From assembly GCA_002401695.1 (NCBI GenBank), contig NVTV01000022.1, positions 33,817-97,816 on the forward strand: DNA of 64,000 nt, read 5' to 3'. The notes under the pieces are model-generated. The model was given only the letters and a program-made list of their open reading frames with translations, had not been told where the DNA came from and did not search any database. This DNA comes from Alphaproteobacteria bacterium. GTDB lineage: Bacteria; Pseudomonadota; Alphaproteobacteria; Micavibrionales; Micavibrionaceae. This document shows positions 54,720 to 63,901 of the stretch, piece by piece. Numbering within the stretch: the first letter of the stretch is position 1; every line of letters begins with the position of its first letter. Both the position numbers and the translations under genes were made by a program.

Positions 54720-55634
54720 TTATAGGATCATAAGTTTGGGATCATTCAAATACTGATCCATCTTTTGGCTCAATATATGGATAAAGTCCTGCCGGAACCC
54801 GCTTAATGGTTCGTTTAAACGAGACACCAAACCAATACTGATTTCTATTTTATTGGCCAAATTTTTAAATTGCAGGTTCGAAGTGTCCCCGGAAAAAGCC
54901 GTAATTTTATCAACAATAGCAATTCCGGCATTTTGTTGCACAAGGCGCTTGGCCACATGATATGTCTCGACAATAATCCGGGAATCTACAGGGCCACTGA
55001 AGGCGTCCGATAATTGTGCGGACAACAACCGGCCTAAAATACTTTTCTCATTGAGGGTAATTAGCGGAAAATCTTTTAAATCCTGAAGCCGAATTTCATC
55101 CCCGCGCGGTAATTTTAAGTGCGTGTGCGCCACACAGACAAAGTCGGTTTTACCGATTATGGTGGATTCTATTGTCGGCACATAGGGCGCGTCAAAAACC
55201 AGTCCAATATCAATAGCCTCTTCTTGAAGCGCTTTAATAACTTCTGACGCATGAAGCGTTTCCACCTCTATGATCACATCAGGATGAAGTTTTGAAAACT
55301 CTGCGATGGCTTTGGGGGCAATCTCAAGACTAAAGGCGGGGGTCATTGCAAACCGCAAACGACCCTTTTTTGTAATGGCCAGCTTGGCGGCAAATGCTTT
55401 TAAATCGTTGATTTTTTCAAAAACAGGTTCAATTTCATCAAACAGTTTTGTGCCTTTTTGCGTAGGTATCAACCGGCCTTTCGCCCTATCAAACAACTGA
55501 AACCCCAATTGATCTTCGGCATGTTTAAGAACCTTACTAATTGAAGGCTGCGACACATTCAACGCCCTCGCCGCACCACTTGCAGACCCGGTTAAATACA
55601 CCGCATGAAAAACTTCAATATGACGTAACCGCAT
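54720..55634 (-). CDS. LysR-family regulator of the D-amino-acid cluster
   Basis: About 304 residues from MRLRHIEVFHAVYLTGSASG; a further in-frame ATG lies 36 bp upstream (55670). The N-terminal winged helix (AARALNVSQPSISKVLKHAE) is typical, and the effector domain runs from about residue 90. The sequence resembles NocR/DsdC-like members that respond to amino acids. It lies upstream of the TonB receptor on the same strand with a 119-bp gap, and the receptor promoter is its likely target. Confidence 0.9.
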   Translation of the reverse strand: MRLRHIEVFHAVYLTGSASGAARALNVSQPSISKVLKHAEDQLGFQLFDRAKGRLIPTQKGTKLFDEIEPVFEKINDLKAFAAKLAITKKGRLRFAMTPAFSLEIAPKAIAEFSKLHPDVIIEVETLHASEVIKALQEEAIDIGLVFDAPYVPTIESTIIGKTDFVCVAHTHLKLPRGDEIRLQDLKDFPLITLNEKSILGRLLSAQLSDAFSGPVDSRIIVETYHVAKRLVQQNAGIAIVDKITAFSGDTSNLQFKNLANKIEISIGLVSRLNEPLSGFRQDFIHILSQKMDQYLNDPKLMIL

Positions 55635-55777
55635 CCAGTCCCCTAAAATCAGATTCCCAAATTTCGACAAATACTAGATCAGTATGCACATGAGGTCTAC
55701 AGATAGGTTTCCAGATAGGTTTCGAGTGTGGGTTCAACGAGGACTTAAATTCTCCGGTAGCGGACGTAAGGCTCAAC

Positions 55778-56680
55778 TCATTTTTCCCAATAAGGTGTCC
55801 CCTTATATCTCTCGATCAAAAAGTCCACAAAGGCACGAACCCGAACCGATAAATGGCGGGTGGGCGGATAAACCGCATAGGCCGTAACTTGCTGCCATTG
55901 GTAATCTGGTAGAATTTCCACCAATGACCCGTCTCGTAATGCCTCATATGTGATAAAACGAGGCTCGATCAGTATACCTTCACCAGCCACTGCCGCGTCG
56001 CGTAGAAAATCGCCATTCGTTGCCCGCAGGCGCGGGACCATTTTAATCTGGCCTTCAACCCCGTTGGGGGTTTTATAAGACCATGAAGTGTTGGCCCGAA
56101 CTCCATATCTAAGTTCCTTGTGCGCTTTTAAATCATCAGGCGTTTGGGGTGTACCGTGCTGTTTCAGATAGGCGGGGCTCGCGACCGCGACGGTAGACAA
56201 TGCCGTAATTTTTCGCGCGAGAAGGCTGGAGTCTGCCAAATCACCAATACGGATCGCCAGGTCCATACCTTCAGCAATAAGATCAACCTTGCGATCACTA
56301 AAATCAATGTCGAAGTCCACGAGCGGGTGTTCACGCATAAAGTCTATTATCGCAGGCCCCAAATGAGCCACCCCAAAAGACAAGGGAGCAGCAATGCGAA
56401 TGCTCCCAGCAAGAGCGGCTTGCGCATCACTGGCCCCGGCTTCACTTTCTTGCCAATCGGCAAGCACAACGACAAAACGGTTGTAAAGCGTTTCGCCTGT
56501 ATCCGTCAGTGTAAGTTTTCGCGTCGTGCGCACCATCAACTGAACGCCCAGACGCGCTTCTAATTCCTTCAACCTACGGCTTACGGCTGACTTTGCGATC
56601 TTTAGCTGCTTGGCGGCCCTCGTTATCGATCCCGCTTCAACCACGCGGACAAAAGTTTCTATTTCCTCATACTTGCTCAT
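55778..56680 (-). CDS. LysR-family regulator divergent from azoreductase
   Basis: A 300-residue LysR protein of the AaeR/DhcR-like group: MSKYEEIETFVRVVEAGSIT, then AAKQLKIAKSAVSRRLKELE helix-turn-helix, and an effector domain with RIAAPLSFGVAHLGP. Members of this group commonly control adjacent azoreductase, pirin and DoxX genes in response to quinones or electrophiles. It faces away from the azoR operon across 97 bp, with an inverted repeat touching its own start. Confidence 0.93.
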   Translation of the reverse strand: MSKYEEIETFVRVVEAGSITRAAKQLKIAKSAVSRRLKELEARLGVQLMVRTTRKLTLTDTGETLYNRFVVVLADWQESEAGASDAQAALAGSIRIAAPLSFGVAHLGPAIIDFMREHPLVDFDIDFSDRKVDLIAEGMDLAIRIGDLADSSLLARKITALSTVAVASPAYLKQHGTPQTPDDLKAHKELRYGVRANTSWSYKTPNGVEGQIKMVPRLRATNGDFLRDAAVAGEGILIEPRFITYEALRDGSLVEILPDYQWQQVTAYAVYPPTRHLSVRVRAFVDFLIERYKGTPYWEK

Positions 56681-56681
56681 T

Positions 56682-56700
56682 TGTTCTCCATATCAGAACA
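56682..56700. promoter_or_regulatory. LysR-box-like inverted repeat
   Basis: TGTTCT and AGAACA form a perfect 6-bp inverted repeat with a 7-bp spacer directly upstream of the LysR start codon. Dyads of this type (T-N11-A) are the usual LysR binding elements; here it would allow autoregulation and control of the divergent azoreductase operon. Confidence 0.6.
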
Positions 56701-56777
56701 GTGATTTGAAAAATAGCCCTCTAATTCTTTAAAGCGCAATCACCTATCTCCAACCCATCGAACAACAGGAGAAACAC

Positions 56778-57374
56778 ATGAGCACAATTAACCACATACT
56801 TCGCATTGACGCCAGCGCCCGTAAAACTGGGTCCGTAACCCGCAGTTTGGCAGACGAAACCATTGATCGCTTGGCTGAATTAAGCGCAGTGAACATTACC
56901 AGTCGCGATGTTGCAAGCGGCTTACCCTTCGTCAATGAAGATTGGGTAACGGCCAACTTCACACCCATTGATGAGCGCACAGACACACACAAAGCGACAC
57001 TGGGCCTATCAGACAGTCTTGTGGCAGAGCTAAAATCCGCAGACACGATTATCATATCCTCACCGATTTATAATTTTGGCATTCCGGCAACCCTTAAGGC
57101 CTGGGTAGATATGATTTGCCGCGCCGGTTTGACCTTCCATTACACGGAAAATGGTCCGGTAGGTTTGTTGGAAGGTAAACGCGCCATCATTCTGATTGCA
57201 TCAGGCGGAACGCCTGTCGGTAGCCCAATTGATTTCGCAACCCCCTATCTCAAGCAGGCGATGGCCTTTGTGGGTATTACGGATGTCACCTTCATTGCAG
57301 CCGATGCCTTGGGCAAAAATGCAGACGAAAAGCGCGCGACAGCATCCTCTCGAATTCAAGCTTTATCAGCCTAG
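56778..57374 (+). CDS. azoR: FMN-dependent NADH:quinone/azo reductase
   Basis: A 198-residue flavodoxin-like protein of the AzoR family: ILRIDASARKTGSVTRSLAD, the FMN loop SPIYNFGIPATLKAWVDMICRAGLTF and ILIASGGTPVGSP. It reduces quinones and azo compounds by two electrons, protecting from electrophile stress. ACAGGAGAAAC precedes the start. It is the first gene of a three-gene operon with pirin and DoxX. Confidence 0.94.
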   Translation: MSTINHILRIDASARKTGSVTRSLADETIDRLAELSAVNITSRDVASGLPFVNEDWVTANFTPIDERTDTHKATLGLSDSLVAELKSADTIIISSPIYNFGIPATLKAWVDMICRAGLTFHYTENGPVGLLEGKRAIILIASGGTPVGSPIDFATPYLKQAMAFVGITDVTFIAADALGKNADEKRATASSRIQALSA

Positions 57375-57386
57375 AAAGAGATCATT

Positions 57387-58088
57387 ATGACACATCATTA
57401 CGACACACTCACGCGGGGTAAATTCCGCAATAGCTGGCTAAACAGCCATCATACATTTTCCTTTGGAGAGTTTCATGATCCCAAACGTATGAGCTTTCGG
57501 AGCCTGCGGGTTATCAATGAAGATTGCGTGGCGCCTGCGGGAGGGTTTGCGCCTCATGGTCATCGTGACATGGAAATTATCACCTATGTTCTGGAAGGCA
57601 AACTTGCACACAAAGACAGTATCGGCAACGGGTCGGTGATCCGCCCCGGCGAAATTCAACGCATGTCTGCCGGCACTGGCATTCGCCATTCGGAAATGAA
57701 CGCCTCCGATGACGCACAAGTGCATTTTCTGCAAATCTGGATTGAGCCAAATAAGAAAGGGCATGCCCCTTCTTATGAACAAATAGAGCTGCCCGCTGAC
57801 ACAGGCAAAAATGGCTTCACGCCGATTGCCACACCCCAAGGAAGCCCACGCGCAATCAGCCTCAATCAAGACGCCATCATCTCAGTTAGCAAACCCGATG
57901 CTGGCGAGAGCGTAGATGTTATGCTTGACACTGACCGTTACGGGTTTTTGCATGTCGTCAAAGGAGACGTCAAAATTGATGGCAAAACCTATCACGCCGG
58001 CGACGGCTTGAGTTTTGAGAGTTCAGAAACTCCTTTCGCACTCACAGCTAAAACACTCTCAGAAATTTTATTCTTCAACCTCGCTTAA
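57387..58088 (+). CDS. Pirin family protein
   Basis: A 233-residue bicupin. The N-terminal cupin carries the metal ligands in FAPHGHRDMEIITYVLEGKL and GEIQRMSAGTGIRHSEMN, as in YhaK/quercetinase-like pirins. The C-terminal cupin is shorter and lacks His ligands. Iron-binding pirins act as redox sensors or flavonoid-degrading dioxygenases. The gene lies 12 bp after azoR and 15 bp before the DoxX gene. Confidence 0.94.
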   Translation: MTHHYDTLTRGKFRNSWLNSHHTFSFGEFHDPKRMSFRSLRVINEDCVAPAGGFAPHGHRDMEIITYVLEGKLAHKDSIGNGSVIRPGEIQRMSAGTGIRHSEMNASDDAQVHFLQIWIEPNKKGHAPSYEQIELPADTGKNGFTPIATPQGSPRAISLNQDAIISVSKPDAGESVDVMLDTDRYGFLHVVKGDVKIDGKTYHAGDGLSFESSETPFALTAKTLSEILFFNLA

Positions 58089-58103
58089 TTAAGGAGCGCC
58101 CCC

Positions 58104-58493
58104 ATGATCAATTCACTCACAAAATACGCAGACCTGCCAGCAAGAGCCGCCATGTCTACCATCTTCATTCTCTCTGGTATCAGCAAGATAAGTGCCTTCG
58201 AAGAAACACAAGGATATCTGGAAGCCTTTGGGCTACCGGGATTTCTTCTCGCGCCAACCACTGCTTTTGAAATACTTGCCGGACTGGCACTGCTCGTCGG
58301 ATTTAAAACACGGTATATAGCCCTTGTTTTGGCTGGCTTTACCGTTGTCACGGCTTTGGTTTTCCATCGTGATTTCGCAGATCAACTACAGCAAATCATG
58401 TTTCTAAAAAACATCGCTATCGCCGGTGGACTCTTGCTTCTCGCCAAAACGGGGGCTCCAACGTTCAGTTTTGAGAAAACTGCAAACCCATAA
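58104..58493 (+). CDS. DoxX family membrane protein
   Basis: A 129-residue protein with four TM segments, and the DoxX pattern ARAAMSTIFILSGISKI near the N-terminus, then FGLPGFLLAPTTAFEILAGLALLVGF and FHRDFADQLQQIMFLKNIAIAGGLLLL. DoxX proteins couple to oxidoreductases and thiosulfate or quinone metabolism. It closes the azoR operon and is followed by a strong hairpin. Confidence 0.93.
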   Translation: MINSLTKYADLPARAAMSTIFILSGISKISAFEETQGYLEAFGLPGFLLAPTTAFEILAGLALLVGFKTRYIALVLAGFTVVTALVFHRDFADQLQQIMFLKNIAIAGGLLLLAKTGAPTFSFEKTANP

Positions 58494-58508
58494 TAATCTC
58501 GATTGAGA

Positions 58509-58540
58509 TGAGGCATCCAATAATCGTATTGGGTGCCTCA
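58509..58540 (+). terminator. Hairpin terminator after the azoR operon
   Basis: TGAGGCATCCAATA and TATTGGGTGCCTCA form a 14-bp stem (one G-T wobble) with a 4-base loop, 15 bp after the DoxX stop. No long T-run follows. Confidence 0.75.
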
Positions 58541-58643
58541 GTGTTCACAACCACCTTGCACGGAACAAAAAGGTGGCGCGCAAGTCTATGCTACATACTA
58601 TTTCTTGCTTGTGACATAAGCTGGCAACATGCTATTTGGGTTC

Positions 58644-60071
58644 ATGAAAGTATTTTTTTACTTATTATTTCTCGTCAGTTTTTTATCATGCTCTCGGACA
58701 GCCATTCCCGATTATAACATAGCCACGATAGAGAACAATTTAGTACCCGCCGTAGAGTTTGAGGGAGACACTTGGCAGCAATTGAACGTGCAAGACCGGA
58801 TGGAGCGCTACGGCGTTTCCGCTTTCAGTGTTGCCCTCTTGGGTGATGGCGAAATCATATGGACGAAAGCGTATGGCGTATATTCCAACAATGATAAGCG
58901 GCAGATATCAACCAATACGCTTTTCCAAGCCGCCTCATTAAGTAAACCCATTACAGCATTAGGTGTTATGACACTTGTGGATGAAGGCATACTAAAATTA
59001 GAAAACCCTGCGAATGACTATCTAAAAATCTGGAAGCTCCCCAAGAGTAAGCTCTCCGTAAAACCCGTCCAAATTAGCGGTTTATTGTCCCATACTGCGG
59101 GGATATCGGTGCCGTCTTATCCCGGGTATGAAGCCGGTGAAGAACGACCGAGCATAAATGAAATCCTTGATGGAAAGATGCCGTCTAAATCTGCGCCTGT
59201 GCGAGTTATTACAGCCCCGGGCAGGCACGCATATTCAGGCGGCGGCTATATGGTTTTACAAAAAATTATCGAAGACCAAACGGGGAAACCTTTAAATACA
59301 TTTATGGATGACACCTTGTTTTCTCCGCTCGGATTAAAGCACACAACTTTCAACATTATAAAACCGGTAGAAGATCAGGGGCACAAGAATATAGCATTGG
59401 GACACAACTGGGTGGGCGATCCGTATGAAAACGGGTGGCAGATGTATCCCCAGCAAGCCGCCGCAGCTCTGTGGTCAACGCCAAACGAGTTAGCCACCAT
59501 TCTAAAATCATATATTGCCGCTTACAACGGTCAGAAAAATGATCTGTTCTCGGCGAAGACGGCCCGCCTTATGGCGAAGAATATTGACGGGAATATGGGG
59601 CTTGGGTTTGGTGTGCACGGCGAAGGCGTGGGCAAACATATCGACCACGCGGGTTGGACACGGGGGTATAGGTCATATCTGGTCGTTTTTCCAGAAACTG
59701 GCGACGGGGTCGTGCTTATGGCCAATGGCAATAATGGTGACCGTCTGATTCAAGAAATGACACGTGCAATCGCAAAAGAATTAAAATGGCCTGCATATCA
59801 GCCCGAAAAACTAAGGCATGAAAATTGGACTCCAGAGCAATTGCACGCCCTTGTTGGCGATTACAAAATGATGCCTGCACGCTTTACAATATCAATAGTA
59901 GCTGAAGGGGATCATTTAATTATTTCCACGCCAAGGGGCACTTCATACACAGCATACCCTATCTCTAATACCGAATTGGTCACGATTGAGGATGGGGAAC
60001 ATATAATCATTTCCCGTAGTAAAAACATAGAATTATCTATGTGGGGCATGAAAGCCATTCGGCAAAAATGA
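58644..60071 (+). CDS. Serine hydrolase of the class C beta-lactamase family, lipoprotein
   Basis: About 475 residues from MKVFFYLLFLVSFLSCS, a lipoprotein signal with Cys about 16. The catalytic S-x-x-K is SLSK in LFQAASLSKPITALGV; the Tyr motif is AYSGGGYMVL (Y-x-G); the third motif is HAGWTRGY, where H-x-G replaces K-T-G. This is usual for esterases and D-aminopeptidases of the family. A C-terminal lipocalin-like domain (about 390-475) is present. It is probably an esterase or peptidase, not a beta-lactamase. Confidence 0.92.
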   Translation: MKVFFYLLFLVSFLSCSRTAIPDYNIATIENNLVPAVEFEGDTWQQLNVQDRMERYGVSAFSVALLGDGEIIWTKAYGVYSNNDKRQISTNTLFQAASLSKPITALGVMTLVDEGILKLENPANDYLKIWKLPKSKLSVKPVQISGLLSHTAGISVPSYPGYEAGEERPSINEILDGKMPSKSAPVRVITAPGRHAYSGGGYMVLQKIIEDQTGKPLNTFMDDTLFSPLGLKHTTFNIIKPVEDQGHKNIALGHNWVGDPYENGWQMYPQQAAAALWSTPNELATILKSYIAAYNGQKNDLFSAKTARLMAKNIDGNMGLGFGVHGEGVGKHIDHAGWTRGYRSYLVVFPETGDGVVLMANGNNGDRLIQEMTRAIAKELKWPAYQPEKLRHENWTPEQLHALVGDYKMMPARFTISIVAEGDHLIISTPRGTSYTAYPISNTELVTIEDGEHIIISRSKNIELSMWGMKAIRQK

Positions 60072-60172
60072 TTTAGCGTGGAAAAAAACTAAGGAATGTT
60101 TCCATATTACTGGCAGATTGATACGTCTGCATTGTATGAATTGGGTGTAATCTCCGTTATGCCTATTGAAAC

Positions 60173-61030
60173 CTAAGGCGTAAGTGGAACACCAAACTTA
60201 CAGTAAGGATTTTGAGAATACCTTTGGTTTATTTCGTCAAGTGTTGGTGCATAATTTGCATTCGGAGAGCTATGCATAAACTCATAAAATTTTATAATCC
60301 GTACGTTTGCTTTATCACATTCTTTGTTGGCAATTTCAGTGCTTATCCAGCTATCATGAAGACCCAACTTCAAATTCAATGAAGATAAGTATTCTTGGCT
60401 ATCTGCAATATTGATAGCCTCGTGGTAAATTTGGCGAGCGGTCACAAGAGAACGGTTAGGCGACGAAACTGCTAGAGCTTGAGCATAATACCGACGGCTT
60501 TCAATCCGCATTGTATAGTCATCACCACGGTCTGCGCTTACAACCCCTAACTTGGCTAATTCAAGTGCGCGTTCAGAATAACCAAGTGATGAATATTCAT
60601 TAGAAAGCAGAGTAAGATCAACGCTATTGAGGTTTTCTATGACATTGCCGTCCAACTCTTCAAACTGATTGAGAAGTCTGATACGTTGCGCTATTATTAG
60701 CGGGTACTTTGAGGCTACGGTCGCATTCTGCCCCTGACCAATAAGTTCGGCGATTTCTGTCGAATAATCCAGGAGTTGTCCACTAATTTCACTCGCAAGT
60801 ATCAATTGCTCCGCGAGCCTGTCCTTGGACTTTTGGACAGTCCGACTATAAATTTCAAACCCACCTACGACAATAGAAAGACATAGCGCGACTACGCCTC
60901 CCCAAGTGCCAAGACGTTTTAAAAGCGATTTTTGATCCAATTCAAATTTTTCAGTTATGGAATCGAGTCGACCATTCAACAATTCAAGTGTTAAGTCGCC
61001 TTGTCGGGTTTTCTCGCTATTATTGCCCAT
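60173..61030 (-). CDS. Membrane-anchored protein of unknown function
   Basis: About 285 residues from MGNNSEKTRQGDLTL, with GGAGGT directly upstream; an ATG at 61051 in the same frame is also possible. A charged N-terminal part (residues 1-40, coiled-coil-like) is followed by a single TM (about 43-62) and a helical, TPR-like periplasmic part (about 75-250). Cys residues near the end (NKECDKA, NPYCKFG) could form a disulfide. No domain is recognised and neighbours are unrelated. Confidence 0.65.
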   Translation of the reverse strand: MGNNSEKTRQGDLTLELLNGRLDSITEKFELDQKSLLKRLGTWGGVVALCLSIVVGGFEIYSRTVQKSKDRLAEQLILASEISGQLLDYSTEIAELIGQGQNATVASKYPLIIAQRIRLLNQFEELDGNVIENLNSVDLTLLSNEYSSLGYSERALELAKLGVVSADRGDDYTMRIESRRYYAQALAVSSPNRSLVTARQIYHEAINIADSQEYLSSLNLKLGLHDSWISTEIANKECDKANVRIIKFYEFMHSSPNANYAPTLDEINQRYSQNPYCKFGVPLTP

Positions 61031-61051
61031 TCCACCTCCATCAAGATGCAT

Positions 61052-61462
61052 TCACCTTATTATACACGATACGATTGTACAGCGCAAATCCAATGCCGGA
61101 GTACATAATACCTCTAACGTTCACCATTGAAGAGAACCGTTAAATAATACAGCTTGAAAGACCTCGAACAAAAACTACGAGACTAAAGGGTTGGAGTGCA
61201 TGCATTTTTAGGATGCCTCTTCAGCGCTGAAATCAAACCCTAAAAAGTATATTGATTCAGCTACCCGCCAACCTTAACTTAATAACTGGGCGGCTAAACA
61301 GAGAAAGTTCGAACCAATTTTGGGAGAAATTGGAGGGGTGGGAAACAGTCGTTTCTAAATGCAAGCCTCAACAAATTCCAAAGTAATTGACTGTTTCTAT
61401 TCTTGCTAATGTTCACCAATAGAGGCAATGCGGTCATTAAGTACGTGTGATAAACTGCTTGT
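61052..61462. other. Intergenic stretch without recognisable features
   Basis: About 410 bp between two converging-direction-neutral minus-strand genes. No reading frame with protein-like composition, no strong hairpin followed by T, and no repeat of other window sequences was seen. Confidence 0.6.
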
Positions 61463-61996
61463 TTACGCTAGTGAATCAATGGATTTATCAAAAACTTTAA
61501 TATCTCCCAAAACATTACTCAAAATCATCGAGCCCTCAAGCAGGGCAAGAGTATGCATGGCTGCTTTCTTAGCGGCTGTTGTGCCATTTTTAAGAAGGTA
61601 AGCTTGGGTCAACCATTCAATATTACGCTCAAAGAATATTTTTACCTGCCCTGCAACTTCGGGAGGCAAGCCATTGACTTCTGCGCCAAGAAGACCGCAT
61701 AGACACATATGCTTGTCCTTTGTCAGCGCGTCTCTAAACACTTTAATGTAAGTTTTAATAGGGTCTTTTCGGGCTTTTATGAGTTCATCTAGATTGCCCA
61801 ATCTGTCTAAAAAATTCTCTGTATAATAAAATGCGACTGCCGCTCCCAGATCGGCCTTGGTGGGGAAGTGATAATGGACAGAGGAGCTTTTGATGCCAAC
61901 TTTATCTGCAATCTCACGGAAACTAAAGGCGTTATAACCACCTTTGCGTACCATTTTTTCTGCGACTTTCAGTATCTCTTTTTCTCGACTTTGCAT
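61463..61996 (-). CDS. TetR-family regulator
   Basis: A 177-residue regulator. Helix-turn-helix at residues about 8-52 (ILKVAEKMVRKGGYNAFSFREIADKVG, then SSSVHYHFPTKADLG). The C-terminal domain with CLCGLLGAEVNGLP is the TetR_C type of the AcuR/YxaF-like group, whose conserved Cys may sense electrophiles. It is divergent from an SDR/bicupin operon, and two palindromic sites lie in the intergenic region. Confidence 0.93.
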   Translation of the reverse strand: MQSREKEILKVAEKMVRKGGYNAFSFREIADKVGIKSSSVHYHFPTKADLGAAVAFYYTENFLDRLGNLDELIKARKDPIKTYIKVFRDALTKDKHMCLCGLLGAEVNGLPPEVAGQVKIFFERNIEWLTQAYLLKNGTTAAKKAAMHTLALLEGSMILSNVLGDIKVFDKSIDSLA

Positions 61997-62049
61997 TTTT
62001 GGTTTCTCCTAAATTGCTCTCATAAATATAGCATAGTTTTTTAAACTGT

Positions 62050-62067
62050 CTACCTACCGATAGATAA
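62050..62067. promoter_or_regulatory. TetR operator, upstream half-conserved copy
   Basis: CTACCTACCGATAGATAA matches the palindrome at 62111 in 14 or more positions. It lies just upstream of the TetR start, suited to autoregulation. Confidence 0.7.
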
Positions 62068-62110
62068 GTTCTTGACAAATGCAAAAACAGGGCTACTTCA
62101 CATATTAAAT

Positions 62111-62128
62111 CTATCTATCGATAGATAG
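62111..62128. promoter_or_regulatory. TetR operator, perfect palindrome
   Basis: CTATCTATCGATAGATAG is a perfect 18-bp palindrome 24 bp upstream of the SDR start, covering the expected region of transcription or translation start. A bound TetR protein would block the SDR/bicupin operon. Confidence 0.85.
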
Positions 62129-62152
62129 TTTCAGCAAACAAGGAATTATTTA

Positions 62153-62917
62153 ATGTCAGACCAAAAAATTGCACTTATCGTTGGAGGCTCATCCGGTATG
62201 GGTCTGGAAACAGCCAAACAACTGGTTCAAAAAGGTATTAAAGTCTATATCGTTGGCCGAAGACAAGACACACTGAAAACTGCCAAAGCAAAGCTTGAAG
62301 CTCTTGGCGGCACGGTAGAAACGGCCAATCTTGATATGTATGACCAAGTAGATATTGATGCACTTATCGATAAAGTCCAAAGCGAAAAAGGCCATATTAA
62401 ATATCTTGTGAACGCTGCCGGTTATTTTAAACCAATTACCTTCCTTGAGCACACCAGCAAAGACTACGACATGCAAATGGATATGAATAAGGCATTTTTC
62501 TTTATCACACAGGCTGTTGCTCAAAACATGAAAGAGCATGGCGGCGGATCAATCGTCAATATCGGTTCCATGTGGGCGCACCAAGCCGTCAAAGCAACAC
62601 CATCTTCGGCATATTCCATGCAAAAAGCTGGGCTTCATGCCTTTACTCGCAATTTGGCCATGGAACTGGCCGAAGATGGGATCAGAGTGAATGCAGTTGC
62701 ACCCTCTGTTGTGCTCTCGACCATTTATAAATCTTTCATTGAGGAAGGTAAAATCAAGGAAACACTCGCGGAATTTGATGGCTTCCACCCGATTGGCCGC
62801 ATCGGTCAAACTGTGGATGTAGCAAATGCAATTAGCTTTCTACTTTCACACGAATCTGCATGGATTACAGGCACAATTTTAGATGTTGATGGCGGCGTCA
62901 TGGCTGGCAGGAACTAA
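62153..62917 (+). CDS. Short-chain dehydrogenase/reductase
   Basis: A 254-residue classical [28 protein letters not shown] in place of NNAG, Ser in [10 protein letters not shown], and the catalytic YSMQKAGLH. The C-terminal [14 protein letters not shown] closes a Rossmann fold. The sequence resembles those beside TetR regulators that respond to aldehydes or quinones. Substrate unknown. Expression is very likely controlled by the divergent TetR through two operators. Confidence 0.93.
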   Translation: MSDQKIALIVGGSSGMGLETAKQLVQKGIKVYIVGRRQDTLKTAKAKLEALGGTVETANLDMYDQVDIDALIDKVQSEKGHIKYLVNAAGYFKPITFLEHTSKDYDMQMDMNKAFFFITQAVAQNMKEHGGGSIVNIGSMWAHQAVKATPSSAYSMQKAGLHAFTRNLAMELAEDGIRVNAVAPSVVLSTIYKSFIEEGKIKETLAEFDGFHPIGRIGQTVDVANAISFLLSHESAWITGTILDVDGGVMAGRN

Positions 62918-63000
62918 TTTAAATAAGGCTGTTCCTACATATTATTAAATTCGAGAGCAGCCTTACAATACAAATTGCCAAATATGAAAAGGACAGGAAA

Positions 63001-63708
63001 ATGACCAGCTTCAATACAAGTAAAGCACCCGATGATCTGCGTATTCATGATGATTTTAATGAGCGTATTGTTATACGCCCAGAAGATTATCAATGGTATT
63101 CTTCTCCGGCAAAAGGCGTTGAGCGTATGATGCTTGATCGTATTGGCGGGGAAATTGCCCGAGCCACTACGATTGTGCGTTATGCACCTAATAGTGAATT
63201 TTCTACTCATACGCATAGCCGTGGTGAAGAATTTTTCGTGCTGGAGGGTGTATTCTCGGATGAACATGGGGAATACCCAGAAGGAACATATGTCCGTAAT
63301 CCTGCGGGAACTTCACATACGCCAAAAATCGGAAAAGACGGAGCAACTATCTTTGTAAAGCTGCATCAGTTTAAATCTGATGATACTGTCCAAAAACATA
63401 TCGATACAAATCAAGCTGAATGGTATCAGGGCTTGGTCGAAGGTCTGAATGTAATGCCGCTGCATGAACATGGCGGGGAACATGTTGCCCTCGTGAAATG
63501 GGCCCCCAACACAACATTTAAACTGCACAAACATTGGGGCGGTGAAGAAATACTTGTACTAAGTGGTACATTTTATGATGAACATGGAAAATATCCGCAA
63601 GGTTCATGGCTACGATCTCCACATTTAAGCAGCCATACGCCATATACAAAAGACGATGGCGCGCTTATTTACGTTAAAACGGGAGGTCTTCCAGAGACTT
63701 ATTCATGA
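63001..63708 (+). CDS. Bicupin of the ChrR-like cupin group
   Basis: A 235-residue protein with two similar cupin halves. Half 1 has FSTHTHSRGEEFFVLEG and half 2 FKLHKHWGGEEILVLSG, the H-x-H...E ligand pattern, followed in both by DEHG-Y-G-W/Y-RxP/xxSHTP. Halves are related to the ChrR/anti-ECF cupin domain, but the N-terminal anti-sigma part is absent. A metal-dependent enzyme on an organic hydroperoxide or acid is likely. It lies 83 bp after the SDR, with AAGGACAGGAAA upstream. Confidence 0.88.
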   Translation: MTSFNTSKAPDDLRIHDDFNERIVIRPEDYQWYSSPAKGVERMMLDRIGGEIARATTIVRYAPNSEFSTHTHSRGEEFFVLEGVFSDEHGEYPEGTYVRNPAGTSHTPKIGKDGATIFVKLHQFKSDDTVQKHIDTNQAEWYQGLVEGLNVMPLHEHGGEHVALVKWAPNTTFKLHKHWGGEEILVLSGTFYDEHGKYPQGSWLRSPHLSSHTPYTKDDGALIYVKTGGLPETYS

Positions 63709-63901
63709 CCACATAAACACCCCTAAAACGTCAATTTTACCCACAAAGCGGACTAAACTAAGACATGATATTTCATCCACTACAGGGGAAGTTAGAACCC
63801 AATCAAATTCAGAACCATAAAGCCTTTAAAAACAATAACTTAAAGAACCATCCTAAAATTAGGCACGGAAAACATTATTCATTTTCAATGGTTTAGAAAG
63901 T

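Noticed and set aside
58644..60071. Serine hydrolase as a beta-lactam resistance gene
   Set aside because: The third motif is H-x-G and not K-T-G, and a C-terminal lipocalin-like domain is present; this fits esterases or peptidases of the family.
62929..62975. AAGGCTG...CAGCCTT inverted repeat between SDR and bicupin, considered as a terminator
   Set aside because: The arms are 7 bp and separated by about 27 bases, so folding is doubtful; it would also split a plausible operon.
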